Assembly: GCF_018143015.1 (NCBI RefSeq)
Contig: NC_054741.1
Coordinates: 57,055,048-57,119,047, forward strand
DNA length: 64,000 bases
Source: Lytechinus variegatus
Taxonomy: Eukaryota > Echinodermata > Echinoidea > Temnopleuroida > Toxopneustidae
Reading direction: 5' to 3'
Position 1 is the stretch's first letter; every line of letters starts with the position of its first letter. This document shows, one piece after another, positions 23,301-33,278 of this stretch. The position numbers and the translations under genes are program-made. The notes under the pieces were generated by a model. The model had not been told where the DNA came from and made no database searches. It worked only from the letters and a program-made list of their open reading frames with translations.

Positions 23301-24511
23301 GTGAAATGCAAATTAGAGAATTGATGATGTCCCTCACTCACTATTTCTTTTGTTTTTTATTGTTTAAAATATTTTATTACATTTCAATATTTACAGATTT
23401 GACAAAAATGACCAACTTGACAGAACATTGGCAGTTCCACATGTTCCGGGAGGTTTAAAATGTTGTTTCACATGACAATGACAAAATTCAAATATTTCAC
23501 ATTTCATAATGAAAAACAAAAGAAATAGTGCACGGATGATGTCATCAGTCCCCTCATATGCGTACTGACCAGGATGTGCATTTTTAACTGTTTTGTGAAA
23601 TTAAGCTAAACTTTAAAATGTCATAATTTTCATATTTTACATCCGATTTTGATGAAATTTTCAGTACCGGTACTATGCTTATCGGATTTTTCTCTTTTTT
23701 ATTCAAGTGGTGGACTTGTCCTTTAATTTGAAAAAGGCCCAGTTAAACTATTTTCATGTCTCCCAATTCAGATTGGCAAATTATGCTTTTTAAGTGCTTT
23801 TCAGTACATTTTTCTAAATCTTACCATGTTATTAGTTTTGTTGAAATGATGTATCTAAAGAACCATTCAAAACAAACTAATTCCTTGGCTGCTGGACAAA
23901 ACTAAACACCTTAAGAAGAAACAAAAGGAGACGCTTTCCTCATTGACAAATTACATGTATGTTTTGTTCAGTACTTTTCATTGCATTTGTCTAAATCTTA
24001 CCATTTTATTAGTTTTGCCGACATGATGGATCAAAAGAACCATTTAAAACAAACTAATCCCTGTGGCTACTGGACTAATAAAACCATCTCCTATATTAAG
24101 AGGAGAAACAAAAGGAGACACTTTCCTTCTATGGGAACTTATGTCTACAAGCTATGCTTCTTAATTGGTTCCTCATATTTCACAATATTTTATTTCTTTG
24201 TAAAACTCTAAAATTATGTATTTTTGTCATCATCTTATATGTTCAAGCTGTATGTTTTTGTGGAATGTGAAACAAATCAAATCAAACTTACCATGACATA
24301 ACCCTTTGGGCACACAATGCTTGAGATGACCTCCGTCCAGGGATCATCTGAGAAGGCACTCTGTATAAACTCATGAGGCTTAGAGCTAACTTCCTGCAAC
24401 CCCCAGATGTACATGTCGGGAGCATTCTGAGTCTGTATCCATATCATATCCTTGAACGCTTCAATGGGTGGTGGCTCCTGGGTGGCCACATTCCATGTAC
24501 TAACGCATATT
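9274..24511 (-). CDS. INPP5K: INPP5K (SKIP)-type inositol polyphosphate 5-phosphatase, eight exons, N-terminus missing
   Basis: Type II inositol polyphosphate 5-phosphatase: this family removes the 5-phosphate from PI(4,5)P2, PI(3,4,5)P3 and soluble inositol phosphates, and human INPP5K acts at the ER and cell periphery. The joined exons (24292-24511, 22740-22856, 21893-22068, 20005-20226, 17765-17930, 13948-14085, 13180-13371, 9274-9366) give 440 residues in one frame with all borders GT-AG and matching phase. The order is a catalytic domain (STWNVA, GLQEV, GNKGAV, NVHLSPH, WFGDLNYRIED, PAWTDRIL, SDHRPV) and then a SKICH domain (WDWVGLYKVGF to LCYVSRTMSCVLGVS). Human INPP5K has 448 residues, so perhaps only 10-20 N-terminal residues are missing. 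The first exon, with the start codon and promoter, was not found. Introns carry several mobile elements. Confidence 0.92.
9535..11286. mobile_element. Non-autonomous inverted-repeat DNA transposon with TA target duplication
   Basis: Left end AGCCTGAGTCGAATCGATT and right end AATCGATATGACTCAGGCT are inverted matches, extended by TCGGTGTTCGA / TCGAACACCGG. TA sits directly outside both ends (9535-9536 and 11285-11286), as in Tc1/mariner-like elements. It interrupts a trinucleotide repeat: CTC/CTA repeats on the left resume as ACT/CTG repeats on the right. Internally about 450 bp is duplicated (TTCATGAATGGAA at about 9850 and 10332; GAGAAAATT..G at about 10260 and 10710). No transposase frame is seen. 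Confidence 0.8.
11287..11502. repeat. Trinucleotide microsatellite (CTG, CTA/ACT, ATT/AAT)
   Basis: Runs of CTG are followed by ACT/ACC and then AAT/GAT triplets. Long homopolymer-like frames on both strands (poly-T, V or S) are products of the triplet repeat, not genes. Confidence 0.9.
11503..12770. mobile_element. Composite repeat element with about six internal ~160-bp units, copy A
   Basis: Bounded by GTCTCACCTGC (11522) and GCAGGTGAGAC (12756-12766), an 11-bp inverted pair. The interior is a tandem array of ~160-bp units built on ATGACCTTTGACCTTGGTCA, GATGTTCAGTGATACTTGAT and AAAGTTATGATGG. The right end has GACGCCGCCGCC and GCGGCGCCTATAGTCTCAC. A shorter copy lies at 18704-19642. No coding capacity is seen. 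It sits in the last intron of the phosphatase gene. Confidence 0.8.
13180..13371 (-). CDS. INPP5K: 5-phosphatase exon 7 of those found, second half of SKICH
   Basis: 64 codons starting VGFNTAQKHYITYVWADS and ending YVLCYVSRTMSCVLGVSNVF plus R. This lines up with YVSYAW..FLLCYYSNSLRSVVGIS in human INPP5K. Acceptor AATGCAG, donor GTGAGT. Confidence 0.92.
13948..14085 (-). CDS. INPP5K: 5-phosphatase exon 6 of those found, first half of SKICH
   Basis: 46 codons from ITIEDAQPLVSFTPIESW to TSNWDWVGLYK, the N-terminal half of the SKICH domain, which targets INPP5K/TAX1BP1-type proteins to membranes or partners. Phase 0 at both ends, donor GTGATT. Confidence 0.92.
14086..16628 (-). other. Phosphatase intron, AT-rich, with an (ATT)n microsatellite
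   Basis: No exon is recognised. A run of ATT/ATC triplets lies at about 16172-16262. The rest is low-complexity AT-rich sequence with no clear repeat boundary. Confidence 0.4.
16629..17393. mobile_element. Inverted-repeat element of about 765 bp in a phosphatase intron
   Basis: The left end CGTATTCTGAAAATTGTCTT and right end AAGACAATTTTCAGAATACC are a near-perfect inverted pair, with GGGG and CCCC just outside. Inner arms also pair loosely around GTTACAAGA-type motifs. No transposase frame is seen, so it is a MITE-like non-autonomous transposon. The superfamily is not assigned. Confidence 0.75.
17765..17930 (-). CDS. INPP5K: 5-phosphatase exon 5 of those found (catalytic histidine)
   Basis: Reads PKQRSPAWTDRILWKVNL, then SDILWSDHRPVSAEFLAK. 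PAWTDRIL and SDHRPV are the diagnostic C-terminal catalytic motifs; the histidine and aspartate of SDHR are present. Acceptor CCTCAG, donor GTACGT. Confidence 0.93.
18704..19642. mobile_element. Composite repeat element with about four internal ~160-bp units, copy B
   Basis: Same ends as 11503-12770 (GTCTCACCTGC at 18726, GCAGGTGAGAC at 19628-19638) and the same internal unit, but about two units fewer. The flanking 20 bases on the left (AAGTGGATTGCCTCTGGC) are also shared with copy A, so the element starts before the inverted pair. Inserted in a phosphatase intron. Confidence 0.8.
20005..20226 (-). CDS. INPP5K: 5-phosphatase exon 4 of those found
   Basis: Carries YVLWFGDLNYRIEDLS, the GDLNYR substrate-binding motif, then EKDQLLNSMRKKKAFSGF and PTYKFDLKSNEYDT. 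The first base completes the aspartate of LDHD across the intron. Donor GTATGT. Confidence 0.93.
20227..21892 (-). other. Phosphatase intron, no further gene
   Basis: AT-rich. Contains an AATA/ATGA-type simple repeat at about 21630-21760. No exon or transposon ends are recognised. Confidence 0.4.
21893..22068 (-). CDS. INPP5K: 5-phosphatase exon 3 of those found
   Basis: 58 codons plus two bases. It starts GNKGAVTIRFDCYG, continues through LLNVHLSPHQDGWEKR and ends at TTILDH. NKGAV and NVHL are core catalytic motifs. The intron upstream contains decayed tandem copies of this exon's first bases (22069-22520). Confidence 0.92.
22045..22520 (-). repeat. Intronic tandem copies of the 5' edge of phosphatase exon 21893-22068
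   Basis: The exon's acceptor edge (TAATCAAAT, then the codons for GNKGAV) recurs as decayed copies at about 22209, 22308, 22395 and 22477. On the minus strand the 22395 copy reads GGAAATAAAGGGGCTGTCAT, which still encodes GNKGAV. Each unit is about 80-165 bp and pairs ~27 bases of exon edge with flanking intron (AATCAAATCAAA, GAGAGATA). Most copies have lost the AG acceptor, so they are probably not spliced. Confidence 0.7.
22740..22856 (-). CDS. INPP5K: 5-phosphatase exon 2 of those found
   Basis: 39 codons, INSVRLQGLVILLYVRM to TRTGLGGVW, matching the VRMQGILLLVF..TGLFGYW stretch of human INPP5K. Phase 0 at both ends, acceptor CCTTTCAG, donor GTAAGT. Confidence 0.9.
23143..23725. mobile_element. 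Long-arm inverted-repeat MITE, family B, copy 1
   Basis: Ends TCAAAGGCAAGTTCACTC and GGTGGACTTGTCCTTTAA are inverted. Long inner arms contain AAATGTTCATCAAAATCAG and CCGATTTTGATGAAATTTTC as mirror images. A second copy lies at 48270-48866. No coding capacity. Confidence 0.7.
23790..24140. repeat. Direct duplication of about 175 bp
   Basis: Two tandem copies share CTAAATCTTACCAT, TTATTAGTTTTG, AACAAACTAAT and GAAACAAAAGGAGAC. The first starts at about 23800 and the second at about 23978. Intronic, non-coding. Confidence 0.65.
24292..24511 (-). CDS. INPP5K: 5-phosphatase exon, first one found
   Basis: Encodes ICVSTWNVATQEPPP through GLQEV to CPKGYVM, the first catalytic motifs, including the Mg-coordinating region around GLQE. 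The acceptor is CATTGCAG before AATATGC and the donor is GTAAGT. It enters in phase 2, so an upstream coding exon must exist. Confidence 0.9.
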
Positions 24512-25850
24512 CTGCAATGTTAAGAAGAGATGATGATTCAATTACACTGTATACAGCAAAGTCACAATATGCCACTAAGTGGTCAAAATGGAATATACAT
24601 AAAAGTGGAAAAGACTCACGATTACAGAATTTGAGAACATGATGTGATTACCTGCATGTGTCTGATGAATTTAAGAAAAAAAATGAATTCTATTTATTTA
24701 AAAAATTATTCAATGAAAGAAATTTTGTATATCTTGTGAGAGACTTAAAATATTTCCTTGGTAATTGGTTATATACTAGCTTGGCCTTTACCAGCAAAAT
24801 GCTGTCCTTCTGAGTTCCTATGGGAGTTACCATAAAGAGAAACAGAAATATACACAGAATAAGAGATATCATTTGAGAGAAAATGCAAACATTGACTTAC
24901 ACCAAAATATTTTCTGTTGGAGACCATCATAGAAGAGGCAACCATTGATTATTCAATCCCACCTTTGCTGTCATGACATTATCATTTAAGGAGTTACAAT
25001 CAATCATTCAATCTACTTAACAGTATGACTAGGCTATTTCAGACCCCTGGAGAAACGTTCATGGAGGTGTAGCCCTGCCTCCCCCCCAGACCCTACATGT
25101 AGCTTATGACAAAATTGATTGAAAAAATCTTGTATTCTTAATAAAAAAAATGGATGATCGCAAGGAGAAAGGCAAACAACATGTTAAAATGACAGCTCAG
25201 ATGACATTGTTATTGTTGCACTGAACATCCATATTATCCAGATATAACTTTCAAAATGTTAATATTCAATAATCTAAATCTGTTAATTTTGATAATCCCA
25301 GATTTATGATTTCCGCAAGTAAACACAATGAACTCTCTTAATGACAATGACAAATTAAATTGCAGACTAATAAAATGTCAAATTGAAATGATAGAATCAA
25401 TTTACTCTATTCTTCCTAATGTAGCACACCAATAACATTTTTTGTATTTTGGTACAGAATGGAAGACACAACTTTTGACCATTTTTTTCCAAAGTATACA
25501 TATGAAAATAAACTTTATATTTCTTGTTCCTGAAACTATCATGTATGAAGGACTTAAAGTATTAAAAAATTCAAGAAAATATTGAATTTGAATTTTTAAG
25601 CTCATGTCCACCAACCTGTGGAATTGCCCATAGCTTTTGTGGCTCAACTTACCCACAGATGGGGCAAGTTGAGCCATTTGACATATGTTTTTCAAAGGTG
25701 ACAGTGACTTTCAGTTAAGTTTCAGTGTGGGAGTAGAAATTTATATATAGGTGAAAAATATTTCAAAAGCATTAGATTTTAAGGCAAGGTACTTCTGAAC
25801 CATCTGAAGTTTACACTGGCAGGGCAGTAGACTGCAAATCGCCAGCGTGC
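24512..25850. other. Region upstream of the first recognised phosphatase exon
   Basis: The missing 5' exon of the phosphatase should lie here or further right. One weak candidate donor (ATGCAG then GTAATC, minus strand, about 24654) keeps the phase but has no in-frame start, so I did not annotate it. Otherwise nothing is recognised. Confidence 0.3.
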
Positions 25851-26640
25851 TGCTCACGTGTGGGTTAGAGACAGTGTTGCTCCAAAACTTTCTACTGATG
25901 TTTTGTTTTTTATATAAGGATTCAAGTCATTCCAAGCTCTGATTGTTCTTGGAAAGAATGAGTTTTTGTAAGTATCTGTCCCGGCAAATGGCACTTCTAT
26001 GCGAGTACCACTATTATTCCTCGTCTCCCTTGTCGAAATCACGTTAATGTATTCCTTTTTGTTTATATCAACATTACTTTTCTGGATTTTGTACATCATT
26101 GTCAGTCTGCTCTTTTCCTTCTACTTTCCAGCGTATCGAGTTGGAGATCTTTTAACATTCCACTGACGCTACTTTCACGGCTATAATCGCAACAGCTAAA
26201 ACGGGCTGCCTTGCGTTGAACCCCTTCAAGACTTCTAATTTGATCAACCTTATAAGGATCCCATGCACAAGTGGCGTACTTTAATACTGGTCTGACTAAT
26301 GATTTATAGGCTATGACTTTGACATCCCTTGGACAGAACCATAAATTTCTTCGTAGAAAGCCAAGGGTTTTGTGGGCTTTGTTAGCTGTTTTATCCACTT
26401 GTTCCCTCCATGATAATTTATTGTCCAGCTGAACCCCCAGATATGGATGGGACGTTGTCTTTTCTAGCACCTGTCCACAAAAAATATAGTCCCTGAGAGG
26501 AGGCGATTTCTTCTTGCCAAAACGGTGCACTTTGAAATATTGAAGCTCATTTTCCATGTACTTTGCCATTTTTACAGCAACCGAAGATCATCTTGCAAGT
26601 TGCACATGTCTTCCTCTTTTGCAACTTATTTCTTCAAGAT
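25851..26640 (-). mobile_element. 5'-truncated LINE fragment (reverse transcriptase C-terminus)
   Basis: The minus strand encodes the end of a LINE reverse transcriptase: VLEKTTSHPYLGVQLDNKL, LGFLRRNLWFCPRDVK, KYATCAWDPYKVDQIRSLEG and, in a shifted frame, PRTIRAWNDLNPYIKNK. An in-frame stop near 26574 and a frameshift near 26100 show decay. The sequence differs from the LINE at 572-4290, so it belongs to another family. Everything upstream of the palm/thumb is absent. Confidence 0.85.
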
Positions 26641-27290
26641 CATTAATCATATCAGTTCTAACATTCAAAAGGCAAAAAGTGTCACAACTTACCCTGCCTT
26701 CCCTTATCGAGAGATGGGCATGATTTGAAAATAAAATGTTGGGAAGTGATGCAGAGCTCTACGAAATTTTGCACACCCCTATTAAAGTAGACTACACCTT
26801 CCTCTACAAAAAATATGAGCTTGCAAATCTTGGTGAAAAAAGACATAAATTTTGAATAAAGTGCAGCATTTATATTACTTTTCAGATTAGTTATAGAAAT
26901 TTCTTATGTTGATGTTCTCGTCAACTTTCACACCATTTGAAGAAATGAAGGTGCTGACAGCCTTAAATAAAAGGGCAAATGAATAGCAATATGAATGAAT
27001 TCTCCATCTTCAGAATACCCTTCTGAACTAGGCCTAATGCAAAATTTGATGAAATTTCTTGATTTTGACTAAGTAATAGAGGTTTAACTTGTCATAAGTT
27101 AAAGTTTAACCTCAATAACTGTAGATCTCGTGATACGCCAAAATCCTTAATCCTTTGGAACGTGCTATTCTCAAGAACTTCCAGTTGGGTTATCTTCAAA
27201 CTTAAGCTCAATTGGTCATGTTAATGGCATCAATTGTTACCAAGGAACAAAATAAAGCAAAAGAACCAACGGCATCTATTTTTTTTTTTG
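26641..27290. other. Intergenic, nothing recognised
   Basis: AT-rich sequence between a LINE fragment and a long inverted repeat. No coding or RNA feature is visible. Confidence 0.3.
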
Positions 27291-27667
27291 TATATTTGCA
27301 TTTTATCAAATTTTTGCATATCTTTTGGGCAATCCTGTATTTTAGGGGTCTAAATTATTTTAGGTTGCTAACTTCAGGCAACAGCTCCACGACCGTTGTT
27401 AACAATAGTTCAGTAGTGTGTACGTGCCAGGTATGGCGGGCCGTTAATGCCATTATAGATTATTATAGGACTAGTATACAGCTACACGCCTATGTAGTAG
27501 ATGTAAAAGTTGTATTTACCAAGGCAATGGGGTATCATGCTCACCCTTGGTTTGATGTACATGTCTACCATATTATACTCATCTTCCTTTACCCATTATG
27601 TGCTCAGATACCCCCTGTTATGCCCCAAATAATAAAACCCCCTAAAACCAAGGCGTGCTGCATGCAT

Positions 27668-27720
27668 TAGGTGATCGGGATCACAAATTCATAGATGAAT
27701 TTGTGACCCCCTATCACCTA
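27668..27720. repeat. Short hairpin inside the long inverted-repeat element
   Basis: GATCACAAATTCAT and ATGAATTTGTGACC face each other across an AG loop, flanked by GGTGATC / TATCACC. Function unknown. Confidence 0.7.
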
Positions 27721-28874
27721 ATTTGAAGCTTTTAATCAGCCCGGGTCAGCTGTGCGCACACACAGAACCGACCCGACCAACCGACTAAGCGTACAATGTC
27801 TGCTCAGCTGCGCGGTTGAATCTGATTGGATCGGATTGGATCACGCTAGGTTCGCGACCGTTCTATTTAGAGCAAGGGTGACACGGAGGTGGGCATGGTG
27901 GGAGGGACACATACGGTGATTTATTGAGACTATTTATTTTCAGCAGGCATCGTTTCTTGTCATTTTCTTGTCAAGGAATGTGAGATGCAATTCATTAGCT
28001 GTCTCATCGCTCTCTGCCTACGTGATTATTTTCTGAAGATTAGTACAAATGTCACCTCTCTTCTTCATCTTTTTCTCATTCAATCTCATCGATACCCGGT
28101 GTCGGGTTTCTCTTCCCCTCCCTCGTGGAGAAATGAAATGCGCAAATGTAGCAAAGTTCCCCAAATCAGACGGAGGCTCCAATTTGTTTAATCTTTTGAC
28201 AGGTTTTTTTTCATCCAATGAGAATCATTTATATATCAAAATGTTCAGAATGAACTGAATGACTTGAATCTTTTTCCGGTGGTAAAAAATAGCCCACTCC
28301 CGGCAAGAAACCGCCAGATATAGCCGGAAGCGTTCAGTCAAAAAGTTCAATACCACAGAAATTTTGACCAAATTGATGGAAAATAACAAAAAAATGACGG
28401 TGCGATGTCATCACCATAAAGAAGAAGAGTTAAATTTTCTAATGCTTTTTCCGGTGGTGAACTAGGCCAATCAAATCAAAATATATGGTTGAAAAAATGG
28501 GGGAAATGGCACATTTTTGCGGCTTTTCACGGCGGTGTGTTTGAAGAGGTTGACGCTTAAGTGTATGGGTAAAATCCATTTGGCATTATAACTGCATACC
28601 CCCCCGGCCATGACTAGTCCCTGGTCACGTGACACCCCGACGGCTTTAGGTATACCGTTATTCTATTTCTATACCACCCCCCCCCCCCCCGGCCCATATA
28701 TATCGCATGATACCCCATTGGTAAATACAACTTTATATCTACATAGGCGTGTAGCTGTATACTAGTAGTAGTAGTCCTATAATAATGGCATTAACGGCCC
28801 GCCATACCCGGCACGTACGTATGCACTACTGAACTACATAGAGATGTATATTACATCTCTATGCTGAACTACCG

Positions 28875-29477
28875 TTAAAGGGGAATCCAACCCATATAAA
28901 AACTTGTTTTTATGAGAAAAAGAAAAATCAGACAAGTTGATAGGTGAAAGTTTGAACAGTATTGGACAAACAACAAGAAAGTTATGAATTTTTAAAAGTT
29001 GTAAATATTGGTAATCACTATACTCATGGAGACTTCAAATTGGCCGCATATGGGATGTCATAGTGATGTAAGGCAAGGACTACTCTTTCATATACTCCAA
29101 TACATATTATGGCTAAAATGTCATTTTTCCCAAAAGTTTTATTTCAAATTATATTTTTCTTTCATGAGGACATTAAACAATATACTACCTGGGTTATATT
29201 TAGATTACTGCCCCAGGGGAATGGGTATTTAGGAGAAAACCACAAATCCCTGATAATAAAGTACATGGCCTATGGGAAAGTTGTCCTTGCCCCTTGTCAT
29301 AATTTACTTACCCAGTTGCCAATTTGAAATCTACATACTATTAGTGATCTCAATTTTAAAGCAGCTATAACTTTCTTATTGCTTGACCGATTTCTTTCAA
29401 ACTTTCACCATTCTGTTTAATTTATTTTTCTCCTTCCCAACACAACATTTTATGGCCAAGGCTGGATTCCCCTTTAA
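28875..29477. mobile_element. TTAA-flanked inverted-repeat transposon (family A), whole copy
   Basis: TTAA at 28875-28878 is followed by AGGGGAATCCAACCC, and GGCTGGATTCCCCT is followed by TTAA at 29474-29477. The element is about 595 bp. A TTAA duplication is typical of piggyBac-class elements, but the ends do not begin with the usual CCC, so the superfamily is inferred only. Relatives lie at 208-345, 7410-7868 and 32849-33274. No transposase is encoded. Confidence 0.85.
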
Positions 29478-29826
29478 CAGCAGTCGTGAAGCTGTTGCCT
29501 GAAGTTAGCAACCAAAAATAATTTAGACCCCTAAAATACACGATTGCCATATTTTGAAATATTCAGGTGCAGTACAAGTAGAAATCGCGCGATTTGCCTG
29601 CTGTCGGCAAGCGGAAGACAAAGAAATCAAGATGGCGACGTAAACACGGCCGTAAGCTCTTCCCATCTTTTCATAAACCCATGTACATGTTTTACGTCAA
29701 GGCCTAGATCTTTTAGAGGGTAAGTAGAATTCTCGGGGGCGAAAGTTTCAGGTTTTGTACCCGTACGTGATGTAGCTTGGGATCCCAGGCGTCAGTGGGG
29801 AGTAACCCTACGTAAAATAGATGCCT

Positions 29827-30376
29827 GGGGGGGGGCCACTTCCACTCACGAGTGGATACCATGCGCGACCATGGGGTCTCGAAAAGCACCCTAAACACGT
29901 AATTTCCATATTCTGAAAATGCACCCCTTAACAAGTATTGGCGAGTGAAACCCTACCCTTAACAAGTGTTGGAAACAAAACGATACTCTTGGCAAATATT
30001 CCCTGAAATGAACCCCTAAACAAGTACAGGAATGTTTTATTGTTACGGGTCCTTCGGTCGTCGGCTTTACCTTATTTGGTTTAGTACGATCCCAGCTTCT
30101 ACACCTCGCGCAAATCGGACTCTAAACACAAAGTATTGGGGCAAAAAGGACATCCTTTATAAAACATTTTAATTTTGTTTTATCACCCCCGCAAATTCGA
30201 CCCTAAACACGTAATTTTCCTAGCGAAATAGATACCCTTTTTTCATTATTTTTGTGTTTTTGACACCCTTATCACGTTACGTACGTAACGTGCCCTATCA
30301 TGAAAAAGACATCCTTTTTACGTGTTTTTTTGGTCGCGCATGGTATCCACTCATCAATGTAAGTGGCCCCCCCGGG
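29827..30376. mobile_element. Inverted-repeat element with GGCCACTT ends
   Basis: The left end carries GGGGCCACTTCCACTCACG then GTGGATACCATGCGCGACC. The right end carries GGTCGCGCATGGTATCCAC then GTAAGTGGCCCC. These are clear inverted arms of about 45 bp. The interior repeats CCCTAAACAAGTA-type phrases. No coding capacity and no superfamily assigned. Confidence 0.8.
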
Positions 30377-31955
30377 AGTAGATGACTTTACTCCCCAGAG
30401 GCCAGACGCCTCCAGGCTAAGACCCACTTGTTCACTGCTACCATCTGGCCTGTGGAGAATCTACAGGTAGGACTATGGTATGCCAATGCTGTATAGAGCA
30501 CACACTCTAAAAAATCATTAAAATATCACTTTTGTGACCAAAATTACTAATTTTCATACAGTTTTAATTTATTTATCATTAGTAATGTGGGAATAATTTT
30601 TGTATTCACCAGAGCGCTCAAAAACTTGAATTTTGGGCATATTTTTTTGTACGCCCTCTATTGGTGGAAAGTAATATGGCAAGAAAATTTTCATTTTTTG
30701 ATCTCTATTTTTAATTAAGAAAAAATGATATAAAGAATCAAATTTAAATAAGAGCCAAGCAGTATGAATTAACAGGTCTAATGGAAACTGTCAGTGTAAA
30801 AAAATCAAGCATTTGCCCAAAAGAAAAAGAGAAAATAAGCCAAACATTGCCACCCTTATTTTGTCACACATGGAGATATAACTGAGAACAAGGTTATATT
30901 ATAACCTTGTTCATTGAATGAGTGCTAAGACCGGGAATTCAGGCCACCGCCTTTCGTATCATTCAGATGATTGCGCAGACACGGGACCCCCGCCCTAGGG
31001 CCTAGTCTTGAGGACGCAATGATGATGATTTTTTAGATATGTCATATAGGCCTACTTCTTATATGTATATGACATATCTTAAAATATCATCATCATTGCG
31101 TCTTCAAGACTACCCCCGCCCCCTTCATACAACAAATGCGATGCGCACACATCAAAGTGAATATGTGGGACACTCGTCTGCATTTGCGCTGTCGCGAAGT
31201 CAGACTCTGGTTTATTTTACCTTTAAAACTACAAAATTTACTTAAAATAAGACGTGCTGTATATTCAATAGGCTCACCTAAGCTCTGCCATTATTCATTT
31301 TCACTTTTCAGTTTCAAGATTTAGTTATTAAGAGATAGCAGCTGTCGATTTCCTCCTCGGGCTCCTGTTCAACTTCAACATCAAGCTGACAGACAAAACA
31401 ATAACGTCTCGATATGATCGATCGGATCGATCGTAGGCCTAGTCGGTGCTGGGGTGGGGGACAAGAGGGCCTACTCGTCGCCACCCCCCCCCCCTTATGC
31501 TTTTGTCGACGTTTTCGTCATAGGCCCTATTGCCGCCGTTTATATAATTAATGCATTTTATCAGTTCAGACGCGGATCCATAGGGGGGGGCTTGTCAAAA
31601 CTTTCCAAAAAATTGCCCCCCCCGGCCCCTTTGATAAATCCTGGATCCGCCCCTGTAGTTAAGACTTCCTATCGAAAATCATTAGTTGCGTTTCATAATT
31701 TCCTTTATGCGAAATGATCAAAAGTTTCGTGAAATTTTCCTCGGATTATGTACATATTTAGGTCCCCTGATTTTTCTAAGAAATATCTCTCTATATTTCT
31801 GTCCTCTCCCCCTCTGTTAATTATGTTCATGCCTGTTATGTTTGAGAATCATTATAGGCTAAGATGTAAAATGATGCACTTGTGAGAGAAGGAGTCAGGC
31901 ACGTAGATTTTCCACAGGAGGGGCAAAACCGTCCGCCAAAAAATTTGACAAGCAC
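30377..31955. other. Intergenic with a hairpin and one unproven exon-like stretch
   Basis: Apart from the hairpin at 30999-31117 nothing is firm. On the minus strand at about 31325-31392 an acceptor-like TTTTGTCTGTCAG precedes an acidic open stretch (LDVEVEQEPEEEIDSCYLL) that ends in a stop. It has no homology I recognise and is left uncalled. Confidence 0.3.
30999..31117. repeat. Hairpin of about 119 bp
   Basis: AGTCTTGAGGACGCAATGAT and ATCATTGCGTCTTCAAGACT are inverted arms that extend through GATGATTTT..AGATATGTCATAT to a short loop near 31055. Likely a very small MITE or the remains of one. Confidence 0.8.
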
Positions 31956-32110
31956 TAAAGGTCTTTAAGCTCGTCAGGGGAGGGGGAGGGGGCCAAATAG
32001 GTATTCAAGCTCGTCAGGGGGGGGGGGCAAAATACCGGTAGGTATTCAACCTCATCGGGGGGGGGGGCAAGATAGGTTTTCAAGCTCGTCAGGGGGGCAG
32101 CTAGGGATGG
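31956..32110. repeat. G-rich minisatellite, about four units
   Basis: Units of about 45 bp are built on TCAAGCTCGTCAGGGG followed by a G run, then GGCAAAATAGGTAT. The plus strand is very G-rich. No gene. Confidence 0.75.
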
Positions 32111-32844
32111 GTTGTGACTCGTGACCCCCTCCCCCCTCCCGTAGGTACGCTAGTGGACACACACACAAACAAAAATAAAACAGCCGGCCGCGACCAAAAA
32201 TGTTACCCTTAGTCTCTAGTTTTGAAATTCCTTAACATTTTCATGCACTTTCTTCCTGCCCCTAATTCAGTTGTTCTCTTTTGCATTTTTGTTTTCCAGA
32301 TCTTGCACGTGGTCGCAGATTGCGCATGGGACATAGTGTGTGTGGAAGAGGGGGCGGGGCGGGGAAAGACCTATCCACAAACTTCTCTGATGCAGAAAAA
32401 ATTTGCTACTAATATGGTAAATCTCCACAATACTTCACAAAGAAATTTTTATGTTGTTATTACGTCAATGAAATGTGAATTGTAATTTTTTTTTGGGGGG
32501 GGGATAAAAAAAAGTCACATTGACATATGATTTTGGTGTCCGCCACCTTAGGCCTACTATTTTCTTTTTTATTATCATTATTTTCTTTCCTCCGCCATTT
32601 TCTTTTTCAATTTCTGTTCCTTCTCATCCCCACTGCATTCGAGGAATTTTCCATCAGTTTAAAAAAAATCAATTGGGGATGCCCCACACCCCCTCAAGCA
32701 ACTCACCTTGCTGACTGTATTGTTTTCATATAAAATCCACCGAGATCTTTGTTTTGACATGATAATAGTAAATCATGGATTAAAATTAAAATGTTTGTAT
32801 AATAGGACCTATATATGTTTTATACACATATGCTTACAATATGC
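32111..32844. other. Intergenic, nothing recognised
   Basis: Contains a T/G-rich stretch near 32485-32515 and pyrimidine-rich sequence near 32560-32640. The short open frames here have no domain. Confidence 0.3.
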
Positions 32845-33278
32845 TTAGAGGGCAATCCAACCCAAATAAAAATAGTTTTAGAGGAAAAGGGGAAATCAGA
32901 TAAGTAGGCTTAACTAAGACCCTTTTTTAAGTTTCACTTCAACTTACATTTTTCTTTTGTGACATAAAACAATATACCTTGGTTATATTTTCATTACTGC
33001 CCCAGGGGAATCGGTATTGGTACATTAAAAGCAGAAGACCACAAATCTCTGACAATTAAGTATATGGCCTCTTGTAAAGTTGTCAGAACCATGTCACAAT
33101 ATACTAACCCAGTTGCCAATATAAAATTTACATAGACTTAGGCAGGTTAGGGATCTCAATTTTAAGGAAGTCATAACTTTCTTATTGCTTGTCCAATTTC
33201 TCAAACTTTCACCATTCTGTACTTAATTTTCTCCTCTTTCACACAATACTTCATAACCAAGGTTGCATTCCCCTTTAA
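32845..33278. mobile_element. Internally deleted copy of the TTAA-flanked family A
   Basis: Starts TTAGAGGGCAATCCAACCC and ends GGTTGCATTCCCCT then TTAA at 33275-33278. At ~430 bp it is shorter than the whole copy at 28875-29477 but shares CCCAGGGGAATCGGTATT, AGACCACAAATC and TAACTTTCTTATTGCTTG. Confidence 0.75.

Larger units (their letters stand above)
27300..29560. mobile_element. Long inverted-repeat element with a nested TTAA transposon
   Basis: The left arm (about 27320-27545) and right arm (about 28700-28878 plus 29474-29550) are reverse complements. Paired motifs include GGTCTAAATTATTTTAGGTT / AACCAAAAATAATTTAGACC, GGCGGGCCGTTAATGCC / GGCATTAACGGCCCGCC and ACACGCCTATGTAGTAGAT / ATCTACATAGGCGTGT. 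The right arm is split by a ~595-bp insertion at TTAA. The central part (27546-28700) has a hairpin at 27668-27720 and no transposase frame that I recognise. Confidence 0.75.

Noticed and set aside
29623-29640. Start of a gene at CAAGATGGCGACG on the plus strand
   Set aside because: The ATG is followed by a stop after two codons and no downstream exon is recognised; at most a promoter-like motif.
31325-31392. Acidic exon-like stretch on the minus strand (LDVEVEQEPEEE)
   Set aside because: One good acceptor only, no linked exon and no homology; low-complexity acidic frames arise by chance.
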